Below, piece after piece: positions 1 to 6,830 of a stretch of 7,050 nt of DNA (within the stretch, counting starts at the first letter, position 1; every line of letters begins with the position of its first letter). Under the pieces are notes generated by a model. The model did no database searches. It was not told the DNA's origin and saw only the letters and a list, made by a program, of their open reading frames with translations. A program made the position numbers and the translations under genes. Location: assembly GCA_945875195.1 (NCBI GenBank), contig CAMCJW010000152.1:1-7050 (forward strand), given 5' to 3'. This DNA is from Chitinophaga pinensis (lineage in GTDB: Bacteria; Bacteroidota; Bacteroidia; UKL13-3).

Positions 1-3000
1 TAATTGCTCCGGTAACTGCCCCTGGCATAACCATAGCAACTATTGTATTACCATCATTGGATATGGGAATAGCCGAAACCCCACCAATTGTTAATGCGGT
101 AAATGGGCTTAAATTAAACCCCCTAATTGTTACCAAACTTCCAACCGATCCGTTTAAAGGTGAAACAGCAGTAATTGTTGGATTACCTGAAAAATATACG
201 CAAGAGGCTCCACGATTACTATTACTCGCAGGTCCACCAACAATGGCAGTAGTACCATCGGCACTAATACACACTGAATTACCCTGGTATGCACCACCTA
301 TAAAACCAGTTCCTACTAATTTGTCTCCTCGCTGAGTCCAGGTGCTTCCGCTACGGGTAAAAATCCAGGCCGCGCCTACAAAGGTATTATCCCAATTACC
401 ACCAACAATGGCGGTATTGCCATCTGCGCTAATGCTTACTGAATTTCCTTGTCGTGCTGTCCATATACTACCTGTACCCACCAATTTATTGCCTTGTTGG
501 GTCCATGTAGTTCCGCTTCGTGTATAAATCCAAGACGCACCTCTACCGGAACTATCTACGGCACCACCAACAATGGCCGTGTTGCCATCTGCGCTGATGC
601 AAACGGACGTACCTTGTTGCGCTGCACCCGTATTACCTGTCCCCACTAATTTACTGCCTTGCTGGGTCCAAATTCCCCCGCTGCGCGTAAAAACCCAAGC
701 TGCCCCTTGATTGCTATTATCTGACCAACCACCAACAATGGCAGTGTTGCCATCTGCGCTAATGCTCACAGATTGGCCTTGCCTGGCTGCACCAATATTA
801 CCTGTACCCACCAATTTACTTCCTTGTTGTGTCCAAACGCCAAATCTACGGGTAAAAATCCAAACAGCGCCTTGATTGGTATTATCTGCCCAGCCGCCAA
901 TAATGGCAGTATTTCCATCTGCGCTAATGCTCACAGATTGGCCTTGATATGCAGCACCAATATTACCTGTACCCACCAATTTACTTCCTTGTTGTGTCCA
1001 AGTACTTCCGCTGCGCGTAAAAATCCAAGCTGCACCCATATTGGCATTATCTCCAAATCCACCAACAATAGCCGTGTTACCATCTGCACCAATGCCTACA
1101 GAAAAGCCTTGTCTTACCATATTACTTGTCCATCCTGTACCTATAAGTTTAAGACCTTCTTGTGTCCAAACTCTATTATTATTGCGTGTAAAAATCCATA
1201 CTGCTCCTCTAGAGCTACTATCAAATGGTGCACCAATAATGGCAGTATTGCCATCTGCACTTACACTCACAGATTCCCCTTGATTTTGAGAAGAACCTGT
1301 AGCTCCTAATCCAATCAATACATTACCTTGTTGTCTGTTTGGAATTAGCGAAGGGGTAAATGAAAAACTACTTGTTGTGTTTGCTGTACCCACAGCATTT
1401 GTAACAGAAATAACACCAATGCTGGTTCCGGGCATTACCATGGCAACCAAAGTGCTGTCATCTTTTGAAACAATGATGGAGCTAATACCACCTATGGTTA
1501 AAGCTGAAGATGAAATTAAATTTGTTCCTCTTATGGTAACCAAACTTCCAATAGCACCAGTTGAAGGAGTAAAGGAGGTAATGGTTGGTGGTAAAATGGG
1601 TGTATTTACAAATACCCAAGCTGCACCTTTTAATCCATCATCTTTTTTACCACCCACAATAGCAGTATTTCCATCTGCACTAATACTTACACACTCACCT
1701 TGTTCTGCGGCTCCAATATTGCCTGTGCCCACTAATTTACTGCCTTGCTGTGTCCATGTGCTTCCACTTCGTGTATAAATCCAAGCTGCCCCTCGATTTG
1801 CATTATCATTAAACCCCCCAACAATAATCTTGTTGCCATCTGCGCTGATACTTACTGCAAAACCTTGCCGTGCAGCACCTATATAGCCTAAACCAACTAA
1901 TTTGGGTCCTTGCTGGCTCCAAACACCTCCACTACGGGTAAAAACCCATACTGCGCCATGAAGTAAACTGTCATTAGGTCCTCCAACAACCGCTGTATTT
2001 CCATTTGCACTAATGCTTACAGACCATCCTAGAGCTACTGTTCCACCACCAGCAGTTACCGAACCTGTGCCCACTAATTTGCTGCCTTGTTGGGTCCATG
2101 TATTTCCGCTACGGGTAAAAATCCAAGCAGCACCTATTGAGGAGTTATCTGCCCAGCCGCCAATAATGGCAGTATTTCCATCTGCGCTAATGCTTACTGA
2201 AGTTCCTTGATATGCAGCACCAATATTACCTGTACCTACCAATTTACTTCCTTGTTGGGTCCATGTACTTCCATTGCGGGTAAAAACCCATGCTGCCCCT
2301 TGGTTTGTATTATCACCAGATCCACCAATAATGGCTGTATTTCCATCTGCACTAATACTTACCGAGCCTCCTTGAGATGAATTACCAATATTACCAGTTC
2401 CTACCAATTTATTGCCTTGTTGGGTCCAGGTACTTCCGCTGCGTGTAAAAATCCAGGCCGCGCCTACAAAGGAATTATCTGTATTGCCACCAACAATAGC
2501 GGTATTACCATCAGCGCTAATACTCACTGAAATACCTTGTTGTGCAGCATTGATATTACCTGTACCTACCAATTTATTTCCTTGTTGGGTCCAAATACCC
2601 CCGCTTCGGGTATAAATCCAAACAGCGCCAGAGCCGCCAGCATCAGCCCAACCACCTACAATAGCAGTATTCCCATCAGCACTAACGCTTACGGCACCTT
2701 GTTGGGAGTTTCCCGTGCGGCCTGAACCCACTAAACTGCCGCCTTGTTGGATATGAGTGGTAGCATTAGGATTTGGCGAAGGAGTAATTGTAAAATTGCT
2801 GCCACTTGTAGCGCTGCCACCTGCGGTAGTAATAACAATACTTCCCGTAGTTGCCCCGGGCATAACCATAGCTACCAAACTGGTGCCTGTGTTTGAAACA
2901 GCAATGGCACTAACACCGCCAATGGTTAACCCGGTTGGTGCGTTTAGGTTTGTACCGGTAATGGTAACTAAACTTCCTACCAGTCCGCTTGAAGGAGTAA

Positions 3001-3100
3001 AGGAAGTAATAGTAGGTACTTGCGCCAGTAAATTGGTAGCAAAAAACAAGGCTACCACAAAGGGTACCTTTATAAATAAATTGGTTAATTTATTTTTCAT
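1..3100 (-). CDS. Secreted IPT/TIG and FG-GAP-like repeat surface protein (3' end outside the window)
   Basis: The frame is open for 1033 codons from ATG at 3100 to the left edge, with no stop. Residues 1-27 form a signal peptide: basic start MKNK, a hydrophobic core, and an end at LLAQ. IPT/TIG domains lie at about 28-107, 501-583 and from 974 on; each has the pattern PTIT.(F/V)(T/S)P, GSLVTI.G, LTIGG and VAMVMPG. Between them are two blocks of seven repeats of about 55 residues (117-498 and 589-970). The repeat consensus is SVSISADGNTAIVGG, then DN, then GAAWIFTRSG, then TWTQQG.KLVGTG, which resembles FG-GAP_2-type repeats. IPT starts are 476 and 469 residues apart, so the modular pattern probably continues beyond the window. 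The protein is most likely exported and exposed on the cell surface. A type IX secretion C-terminal domain is plausible but would lie outside the window. Adhesion or ligand binding is inferred only from the fold. No catalytic motif is visible. Confidence 0.93.
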   Translation of the reverse strand, partial: MKNKLTNLFIKVPFVVALFFATNLLAQVPTITSFTPSSGLVGSLVTITGTNLNAPTGLTIGGVSAIAVSNTGTSLVAMVMPGATTGSIVITTAGGSATSGSNFTITPSPNPNATTHIQQGGSLVGSGRTGNSQQGAVSVSADGNTAIVGGWADAGGSGAVWIYTRSGGIWTQQGNKLVGTGNINAAQQGISVSISADGNTAIVGGNTDNSFVGAAWIFTRSGSTWTQQGNKLVGTGNIGNSSQGGSVSISADGNTAIIGGSGDNTNQGAAWVFTRNGSTWTQQGSKLVGTGNIGAAYQGTSVSISADGNTAIIGGWADNSSIGAAWIFTRSGNTWTQQGSKLVGTGSVTAGGGTVALGWSVSISANGNTAVVGGPNDSLLHGAVWVFTRSGGVWSQQGPKLVGLGYIGAARQGFAVSISADGNKIIVGGFNDNANRGAAWIYTRSGSTWTQQGSKLVGTGNIGAAEQGECVSISADGNTAIVGGKKDDGLKGAAWVFVNTPILPPTITSFTPSTGAIGSLVTIRGTNLISSSALTIGGISSIIVSKDDSTLVAMVMPGTSIGVISVTNAVGTANTTSSFSFTPSLIPNRQQGNVLIGLGATGSSQNQGESVSVSADGNTAIIGAPFDSSSRGAVWIFTRNNNRVWTQEGLKLIGTGWTSNMVRQGFSVGIGADGNTAIVGGFGDNANMGAAWIFTRSGSTWTQQGSKLVGTGNIGAAYQGQSVSISADGNTAIIGGWADNTNQGAVWIFTRRFGVWTQQGSKLVGTGNIGAARQGQSVSISADGNTAIVGGWSDNSNQGAAWVFTRSGGIWTQQGSKLVGTGNTGAAQQGTSVCISADGNTAIVGGAVDSSGRGASWIYTRSGTTWTQQGNKLVGTGSIWTARQGNSVSISADGNTAIVGGNWDNTFVGAAWIFTRSGSTWTQRGDKLVGTGFIGGAYQGNSVCISADGTTAIVGGPASNSNRGASCVYFSGNPTITAVSPLNGSVGSLVTIRGFNLSPFTALTIGGVSAIPISNDGNTIVAMVMPGAVTGAI
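191..1336 (-). repeat. Second block of seven tandem 165-bp repeats (beta-propeller 2)
   Basis: The repeated SADG codons have ccat at 1251, 1080, 915, 750, 585, 420 and 255. Spacing is 165 bp except for 171 bp between 1251 and 1080 (two extra residues, around NNNRVW and GWTSNM). It encodes residues 589-970, the same 382-residue length as block 1. It opens with RQQGNVLIGLG and ends with GASCVYF directly before the third IPT domain, again lacking the last WTQQ strand. The first repeat has IIGAPFD, closest to the FG-GAP_2 signature VVGAP.D. Cysteines occur in repeats 5 and 7 (SVCISADG) and in the final strand. Confidence 0.9.
1607..2752 (-). repeat. First block of seven tandem 165-bp repeats (beta-propeller 1)
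   Basis: The codons for the SADG motif recur with ccat starting at 2673, 2508, 2343, 2178, 2001, 1836 and 1671. Spacing is 165 bp except for 177 bp between 2178 and 2001, where four residues are inserted in a Gly-rich loop (TAGGGTVALGW). The fifth repeat also has SANG instead of SADG. The block opens with QQGGSLVGSG and its last repeat stops at GAAWVFV, without the usual TWTQQ strand. This is the layout expected if the N-terminal strand closes the ring with the last blade. It encodes residues 117-498 of the surface protein. Confidence 0.9.
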
Positions 3101-3123
3101 ATTAAACTTTGTAAATAGTCGTA

Positions 3124-3150
3124 CAAAGATTATTTATAAAGTTTTGCCAA
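3124..3150 (-). promoter_or_regulatory. Weak Bacteroidota-type promoter candidate for the surface-protein gene
   Basis: Reading the minus strand, TTG (3150-3148) is followed after 16 bases by AATCTTTG (3131-3124). This resembles the Bacteroidota -33 (TTG or TTTG) and -7 (TAnnTTTG) boxes, but the first base of the -7 box mismatches and the spacer is a few bases short. It would give a leader of roughly 15-20 bases before ATG at 3100. The gap upstream of that ATG has no clear Shine-Dalgarno sequence, which is usual for the phylum. Confidence 0.3.
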
Positions 3151-3160
3151 TTTTTTTTTT

Positions 3161-3191
3161 GGGACGAAATACAAATAATTGTATACGATAG
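3161..3191 (-). promoter_or_regulatory. Conserved upstream element, copy A (candidate LytTR site)
   Basis: The plus strand reads gggacgaaat from 3161, continuing to gtatac at 3186. It matches the element at 5465-5490 in 21 of 26 bases, including ten consecutive ones. It lies 60 bases upstream of the surface-protein ATG, next to a ten-base homopolymer run and the weak promoter. Two half-sites, ACGAAAT (3164) and ACGATAG (3185), are in direct orientation 21 bp apart. Two-turn spacing of direct repeats is how LytTR regulators typically bind, and a LytTR regulator is encoded nearby. Assigning that regulator to this site is inference. Confidence 0.5.
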
Positions 3192-3253
3192 AAAAAATGA
3201 AGAATTATTTGTTTAAGCAGCAATTTTTAACCGGCAAATGCCCCTTAAAAATA

Positions 3254-5401
3254 CTATTCAAACTCAAAATCTAAAATAACTACAGCTCCATTGTTATTGC
3301 TAAATTCAATTTTGCCATGTAATTGTTCTGCTAATAACTTTAATAGTTTCAATCCAAATGAATTCAATTGAGAAACATTTTGAGGGAAACCGGGTCCGTT
3401 ATCCCTAAATATAAACTGATATTTATTTTCTTGAATATGTAAAATATCAATACTAATGTTAAGTATTTTATTGAAATTAAATGCGTGTTTAATTGAATTG
3501 GTAACCAGTTCGTTTGCAATTAGTACCAAGGGCACCATCGTATTAATATTAATTTTCAAATCACACGCAACGGTAATTTTAAATTCAAACTGTTCCTTAG
3601 TAATACCATATTGAGGCGAAATAGTATCAACAATATCAAACAGATAATCTTTAACCGTTATGCCACCTAAGCTTTCTTGCAAATACAATTTTTGGTGCGC
3701 ATTGGCAATAGATAAAAACTGATTGCTTGTTTGCATTAAGATATTTACCAATGTTTGGTCATCTTTGGTTCTGGATTGCATACGAAGCATGGAAGCCACT
3801 GTTTGGAAATTATTTTTAACCCGATGATTTAGTTCATGAATGAGTGCTTTTAAATCCTCTCCTTGTTTAGCAATAATATTATTTGCAGCTTTTTGCTTTT
3901 TATAGTTTTTGTAATAATTTATTCCTAAAGCCACAAATGATAGTAATGCAAATAGCAATAGCCACCTAATGATAGCTTCATTATAACTATTTTGGTTCAT
4001 AAGCATAATCTCATTAGCCATTGCTTTGTTAAAAGCCAATTGATGTTTCTTTTCTGCCTCCGATTTGGATATTAATTTTGAATATTCAAAACTTAGTTTT
4101 TGTTCCTTAATTTGTTGTTCATATTTAAGCTTTTGTTTCTCCTTTTCAGTTTTAGCTAATGCTTGTTTATGTTGGTATTCAAATTCAATGGCTTTTAAGG
4201 CCATAAGCTTTTGATGGGCCAAGTTCTTCTTTTCAAGTTCGTACTGAAATTGGGATTGTAGCATTTTTTCGGAATTGTCTTTATTAATTATGCTATCCTT
4301 GTATTGTACATATATTTTGTAATGATTGTAGGCATTTTCCCAATTGTTTGCCAAGCTATCAACCTCAGATAATAATTCGTACGAATCTCTGATTAATTGC
4401 TTTGCACCTAATGCTTTTGAAAACTTTATGGCACTATCTAAATATACTCTTGATAATTGCAACTCATGTAAGGCTTTGTAAATACAAGCTAAATATATAT
4501 AGCAGCGTGTAATACCAAAATCATTTTTTATTGTTTTTTGAAATTTTAAAGCTTTAAAATTACAGTCTAGTGCTTTATCATATTCTTTTAATGCACAATA
4601 CGTGTCACCAATATTTAAATTAACTATAGCTAGCCCCGATATGTCGCCATATTCCATACCAATCTTCAGTGCTTCCTGATAGTTTTCCAATGCTTTTTTA
4701 TAGTTTCCTGCATGGTTATATATGGTGCCAATATTATTATACGAACCTAAAAGCCCTTTTCTATCATTTAATTCGTTACGTAATTTAAATGCGGCTATAT
4801 GGTATTTTAAAGCGTCATCATAATTCCCAATTTTTGAACTAATGTTGCCCAAATTAGAGTAAGAACGCGCCAATCCCTTTTTGTCTTTTAAGGCTTCTCT
4901 TATTTTGAGTGCTTCTAAATGGTTTTTTAAGGCCTCCGGATAGTTTGATAAGTTGTTGTTTACAAGGCCAATACTACTAAAAGCAATAGCAACTGCTTCT
5001 TTATAATCTATTTCCCTACCTATTTTAATTGCTTTATCAAGGTTTTGTAGCGCCAAACGATATTCGCTTTTCTTTTGATACAATTCACCTAAGAGGTTAT
5101 AAGAATTTACTTCACCTCTTTTAAAATTTAGTTTTTGGGCTAGCGCCAACGCTTCAATTGTAATTAGCTCCGCCTTTTTAAAGTCAGCTTTATATATTAA
5201 TGCTGAAGATAAAATATTTAATATATTTACCCTTGTAGTATCAATTTTAAAATGGTTTTTTTTAGGTGCTAAAGCTCTTAAAATTTGGTTTTTCGTTAAT
5301 TCATTTTCTAAAGAATCAATAACATTAACCTTAGTTTGAGAATGGACATAATTAACTATACAAAACAGGGATAGAAAAAAAAAGAAATATGCTATTCTCA
5401 T
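3254..5401 (-). CDS. TPR-containing sensor histidine kinase, HisKA_2 type
   Basis: 715 residues. A signal peptide (about 1-22, ending VHSQ) is followed by about eight TPRs (roughly 59-370, with recurring YNNIG.IY, G.Y.KALE.Y.EALKI patterns). A charged coiled coil spans about 375-470 and one membrane helix about 477-497. The H-box is ELNHRVKNNFQ, with His526 as the predicted phosphoacceptor; this sequence is typical of HisKA_2 kinases. The HATPase part has an N-box (NELVTNSIKHA, 630-640), a G1 box (RDNGPGF, 666-672) and a degenerate G2 box (SFGLKLLKLL, 681-690) with one glycine instead of the usual GxG. The TPR sensor part should be periplasmic and the kinase part cytoplasmic. The gene follows the LytTR regulator gene on the same strand with 92 bases between, which suggests a cognate pair. 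The ligand is unknown. I see no convincing intrinsic terminator after the stop. Confidence 0.93.
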   Translation of the reverse strand: MRIAYFFFFLSLFCIVNYVHSQTKVNVIDSLENELTKNQILRALAPKKNHFKIDTTRVNILNILSSALIYKADFKKAELITIEALALAQKLNFKRGEVNSYNLLGELYQKKSEYRLALQNLDKAIKIGREIDYKEAVAIAFSSIGLVNNNLSNYPEALKNHLEALKIREALKDKKGLARSYSNLGNISSKIGNYDDALKYHIAAFKLRNELNDRKGLLGSYNNIGTIYNHAGNYKKALENYQEALKIGMEYGDISGLAIVNLNIGDTYCALKEYDKALDCNFKALKFQKTIKNDFGITRCYIYLACIYKALHELQLSRVYLDSAIKFSKALGAKQLIRDSYELLSEVDSLANNWENAYNHYKIYVQYKDSIINKDNSEKMLQSQFQYELEKKNLAHQKLMALKAIEFEYQHKQALAKTEKEKQKLKYEQQIKEQKLSFEYSKLISKSEAEKKHQLAFNKAMANEIMLMNQNSYNEAIIRWLLLFALLSFVALGINYYKNYKKQKAANNIIAKQGEDLKALIHELNHRVKNNFQTVASMLRMQSRTKDDQTLVNILMQTSNQFLSIANAHQKLYLQESLGGITVKDYLFDIVDTISPQYGITKEQFEFKITVACDLKININTMVPLVLIANELVTNSIKHAFNFNKILNISIDILHIQENKYQFIFRDNGPGFPQNVSQLNSFGLKLLKLLAEQLHGKIEFSNNNGAVVILDFEFE

Positions 5402-5464
5402 ATAAAACTTATTTAATAATTTATTCTAAAAGCAAGCTACGTTTTTTTAAAAATAAAAATAAAA

Positions 5465-5495
5465 GGGACGAAATGCATATTTTTGTACACCATCT
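5465..5495 (-). promoter_or_regulatory. Conserved upstream element, copy B (candidate LytTR site)
   Basis: The plus strand reads gggacgaaat from 5465, continuing to gtacac at 5490. It lies 63 bases upstream of the kinase ATG and just touches the stop codon of the response-regulator gene. The second half-site (ACCATCT at 5489) is 21 bp from the first (ACGAAAT at 5468) but weaker than in copy A. On the minus strand a poor -7-like TAGCTTGC (5439-5432) follows about 26 bases further on. The kinase gene may therefore have its own promoter rather than depending only on read-through from the regulator gene. Confidence 0.5.
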
Positions 5496-6246
5496 AAATG
5501 TTTAGCCTTTTATAAACTAATTCACGCTCTTGTCTGCTCAAAGGAATTTTTAAATCACCCACAGCGATAAAATTGGAATTAAATCCAGTAACATGGTTTA
5601 AATTTACAACATATTGCCTATGACATTTTATAAATGACTCAGGTAATTTTTCCATTAATTTTTTTAAGGAACTCCTTAGGGTATATTTTTTATCTATCGT
5701 TATTATATCTACATAGTTCTTGTCTGATTCAAACCACAAAACATCTAGAATGGGGATTTTAACGTAATATTTTTTTTCTTTAAAAATTAAATTTTTACCT
5801 ATAAAAAATTCAAAATCCTCCTCTTCCATAATTTTCAATTCATCCCGTTTCTCAACCTCCTCTTTAGTGGAATAAAAATTAAATAAGGCCACTTCTATGG
5901 TTGCTAATAACAAAGTTTCGTTAAATGGTTTTAACAAAAAACCTATGGGTTTAGTATGCTTCACCTTTTTAATTGTTTCAGAATCGCAGTAAGAAGTTAA
6001 ATAAATAAAGGGTATCTCATGGTTTTTATTTATGTAGTCAGCCAAATCTAGCCCTGTATGTTTATGATTTAAATTAATGTCGAGCATTACTAAATCTATT
6101 CTTTTCTGATTAATGGTTTCTATTGCTGTAGCATAACTATTGGCCCTATACACACTTTTATAGCCAACGGCTTCCAAGGTTTCTTTCAGGTCTTGTGCTA
6201 TCATAACCTCGTCTTCTACAATTAGTATTTTGAAAGATGTATTCAT
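5494..6246 (-). CDS. LytTR-family response regulator
   Basis: A 250-residue transcription regulator, the usual length for the family. The receiver domain (about 5-122) has the acidic pair Glu11-Asp12 in ILIVEDE, phosphoacceptor Asp56 in LVMLDINL, Thr84 in IYLTSY and Lys106 in LLKPF. All key residues are present, so it should be phosphorylatable. A linker of about 25 residues leads to a LytTR DNA-binding domain (about 150-248) with VLWFESDKNYV, SLKKLMEKLP, F.KCHRQYVVNL and IPLSRQER. I chose ATG at 6246 because the receiver fold begins there. The frame is open back to an ATG at 6312, but those 22 extra residues are hydrophobic and not receiver-like. It is transcribed ahead of the kinase gene and probably takes phosphate from it. 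The likely targets are the two shared upstream elements (inference). Confidence 0.93.
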   Translation of the reverse strand: MNTSFKILIVEDEVMIAQDLKETLEAVGYKSVYRANSYATAIETINQKRIDLVMLDINLNHKHTGLDLADYINKNHEIPFIYLTSYCDSETIKKVKHTKPIGFLLKPFNETLLLATIEVALFNFYSTKEEVEKRDELKIMEEEDFEFFIGKNLIFKEKKYYVKIPILDVLWFESDKNYVDIITIDKKYTLRSSLKKLMEKLPESFIKCHRQYVVNLNHVTGFNSNFIAVGDLKIPLSRQERELVYKRLNI

Positions 6247-6488
6247 CAATTTTTTATATTCCCCGAATTTAAGATAAATGCAATAATTTGATAAAAAAAA
6301 ATACAAAACCAAAAAGTTGGATAATGAAACTATTTGGCCACCTACAACTTTTCTTGACTTTCCACAAAATTAATCATTGGGGGAATAAGTTTGGTTGGAA
6401 ATTTGAAACTGATTTTACTTTTATGAAGTTTACTTACCCTATTTTAGTCTATTTAGAAGATTGTATATACCACCCGCCATTGTGTAGT
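6247..6488. other. AT-rich gap with no convincing gene
   Basis: The stretch upstream of the regulator gene should hold its promoter, but I find no good match to the Bacteroidota -33/-7 boxes and no copy of the element found upstream of the two downstream genes. An open frame of 90 codons on the plus strand (6288-6560) shows no family signature and begins inside the regulator's upstream region, so I do not call it. The sequence may be remnants of a decayed gene. Confidence 0.5.
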
Positions 6489-6650
6489 TTAAAAATTTGG
6501 TATTTCATAAAATCGATTAGACATGAAATAAATTTTCTGAATGATTATTTTAAGCTTTAAGTTTATTCCGTAATTTCTCAACAAAGTCGTATCCTGTCCA
6601 CAAGCTGAAAATGAAATACAAATTGTCAAAATAAAAAGTAGTCCTTTCAT
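6489..6650 (-). CDS. Short lipoprotein-like ORF of 53 residues, doubtful
   Basis: From ATG at 6650 the frame begins MKGLLFILTICISFSACGQD, a good lipoprotein signal peptide with lipobox FSAC and the lipid-modified Cys at residue 17. The 36 residues after it (TTLLRNYGINLKLK and on) match nothing I know and are lysine/isoleucine rich. The frame has no clear ribosome binding site and starts 32 bases from the 3' end of the group II intron remnant. It may be a truncated lipoprotein gene, or an accident of the other reading frame listed here at 6550-6666, which reads at least as naturally. Only one of the two is likely to be real. Confidence 0.25.
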   Translation of the reverse strand: MKGLLFILTICISFSACGQDTTLLRNYGINLKLKIIIQKIYFMSNRFYEIPNF

Positions 6651-6666
6651 TGTCTGAATGTCGCAC
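6550..6666 (-). pseudogene. C-terminal fragment of an unrecognised protein
   Basis: After an in-frame stop at 6669-6667 the frame reads 38 residues ending FSLWTGYDFVEKLRNKLKA and a stop (6552-6550). The aromatic/hydrophobic segment followed by an amphipathic basic tail looks like the end of a genuine protein. It has no start codon. It is cut off at its 5' side close to the 3' boundary of the group II intron remnant, which fits an interrupted gene whose upstream exon lies elsewhere or is lost. The family is not recognised. It overlaps the lipoprotein-like frame in another phase. Confidence 0.3.
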
Positions 6667-6681
6667 TTATAATTGGGCATA

Positions 6682-6747
6682 ATCGGGTCACACAAGGGAG
6701 TTTCACCCTTACGTTCCCACGGAACCGTGCTTGAAAGTCTCCCATCA
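6682..6747 (-). mobile_element. 3' end of a group II intron (partial domain V and domain VI)
   Basis: Read on the minus strand, TGATGGGAGACTTTCA (from 6747) forms the upper part of domain V with a GAGA tetraloop. It is followed by the 3' arm AGCACGGTTCC. Then comes a domain VI-like stem, AAGGG pairing with CCCTT around TGAAACT, and an end at GACCCGAT, which fits the conserved 3'-terminal AY of group II introns. The expected 5' arm of domain V (an AGCCGTG-like sequence containing the catalytic AGC triad) is missing directly upstream and is replaced by a GC-rich hairpin. Without that arm and the rest of the intron it cannot splice. No intron reverse transcriptase is present. The identification rests on remembered domain V/VI consensus sequences. 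Confidence 0.6.
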
Positions 6748-6763
6748 CCCCGCCTATGCGGGG
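6748..6763. repeat. Perfect GC-rich hairpin at the intron break
   Basis: CCCCGC (6748-6753), loop CTAT and GCGGGG (6758-6763) form a perfect 6-bp stem in an otherwise AT-rich region. There is no T-run after it, so it is not a typical intrinsic terminator. Its position upstream of an IS91-family transposase fragment makes a transposon-end (terIS-like) hairpin possible. Confidence 0.5.
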
Positions 6764-6830
6764 GCTATTCTAGTTTCATCACGAATGTATTTATTCATCA
6801 TGTATTTACCAATATCCAGTGTGGAAATAA

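Noticed and set aside
191..2752. Regularly spaced 165-bp repeats as a possible CRISPR array or noncoding satellite
   Set aside because: The unit stays in frame, is degenerate at codon third positions and encodes conserved protein repeats with no spacers.
57..3191. Many plus-strand open frames of 60-180 codons (for example 773-1309 and 1377-1778) with internally repeated protein sequence
   Set aside because: They lie antisense to the continuous minus-strand repeat gene, and their repetition simply mirrors the 165-bp repeats. They have no signal or family signature.
3190..3253. Possible terminator after the kinase gene around ggcaaatgcc
   Set aside because: The stem is only 3-4 bp with a tiny loop and has no T-run in the right place.
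6288..6560. 90-codon plus-strand open frame
   Set aside because: It has no recognisable domain, its residue composition looks random, and it starts within the regulator's upstream region.
6664..6684. Partial dyad TTAT...ATAA just beyond the intron end, considered as an att, attC or dif-like recombination site
   Set aside because: The arms are short and imperfect, and there is no integrase or cassette structure in view. It is more simply the intron's 3' exon boundary.
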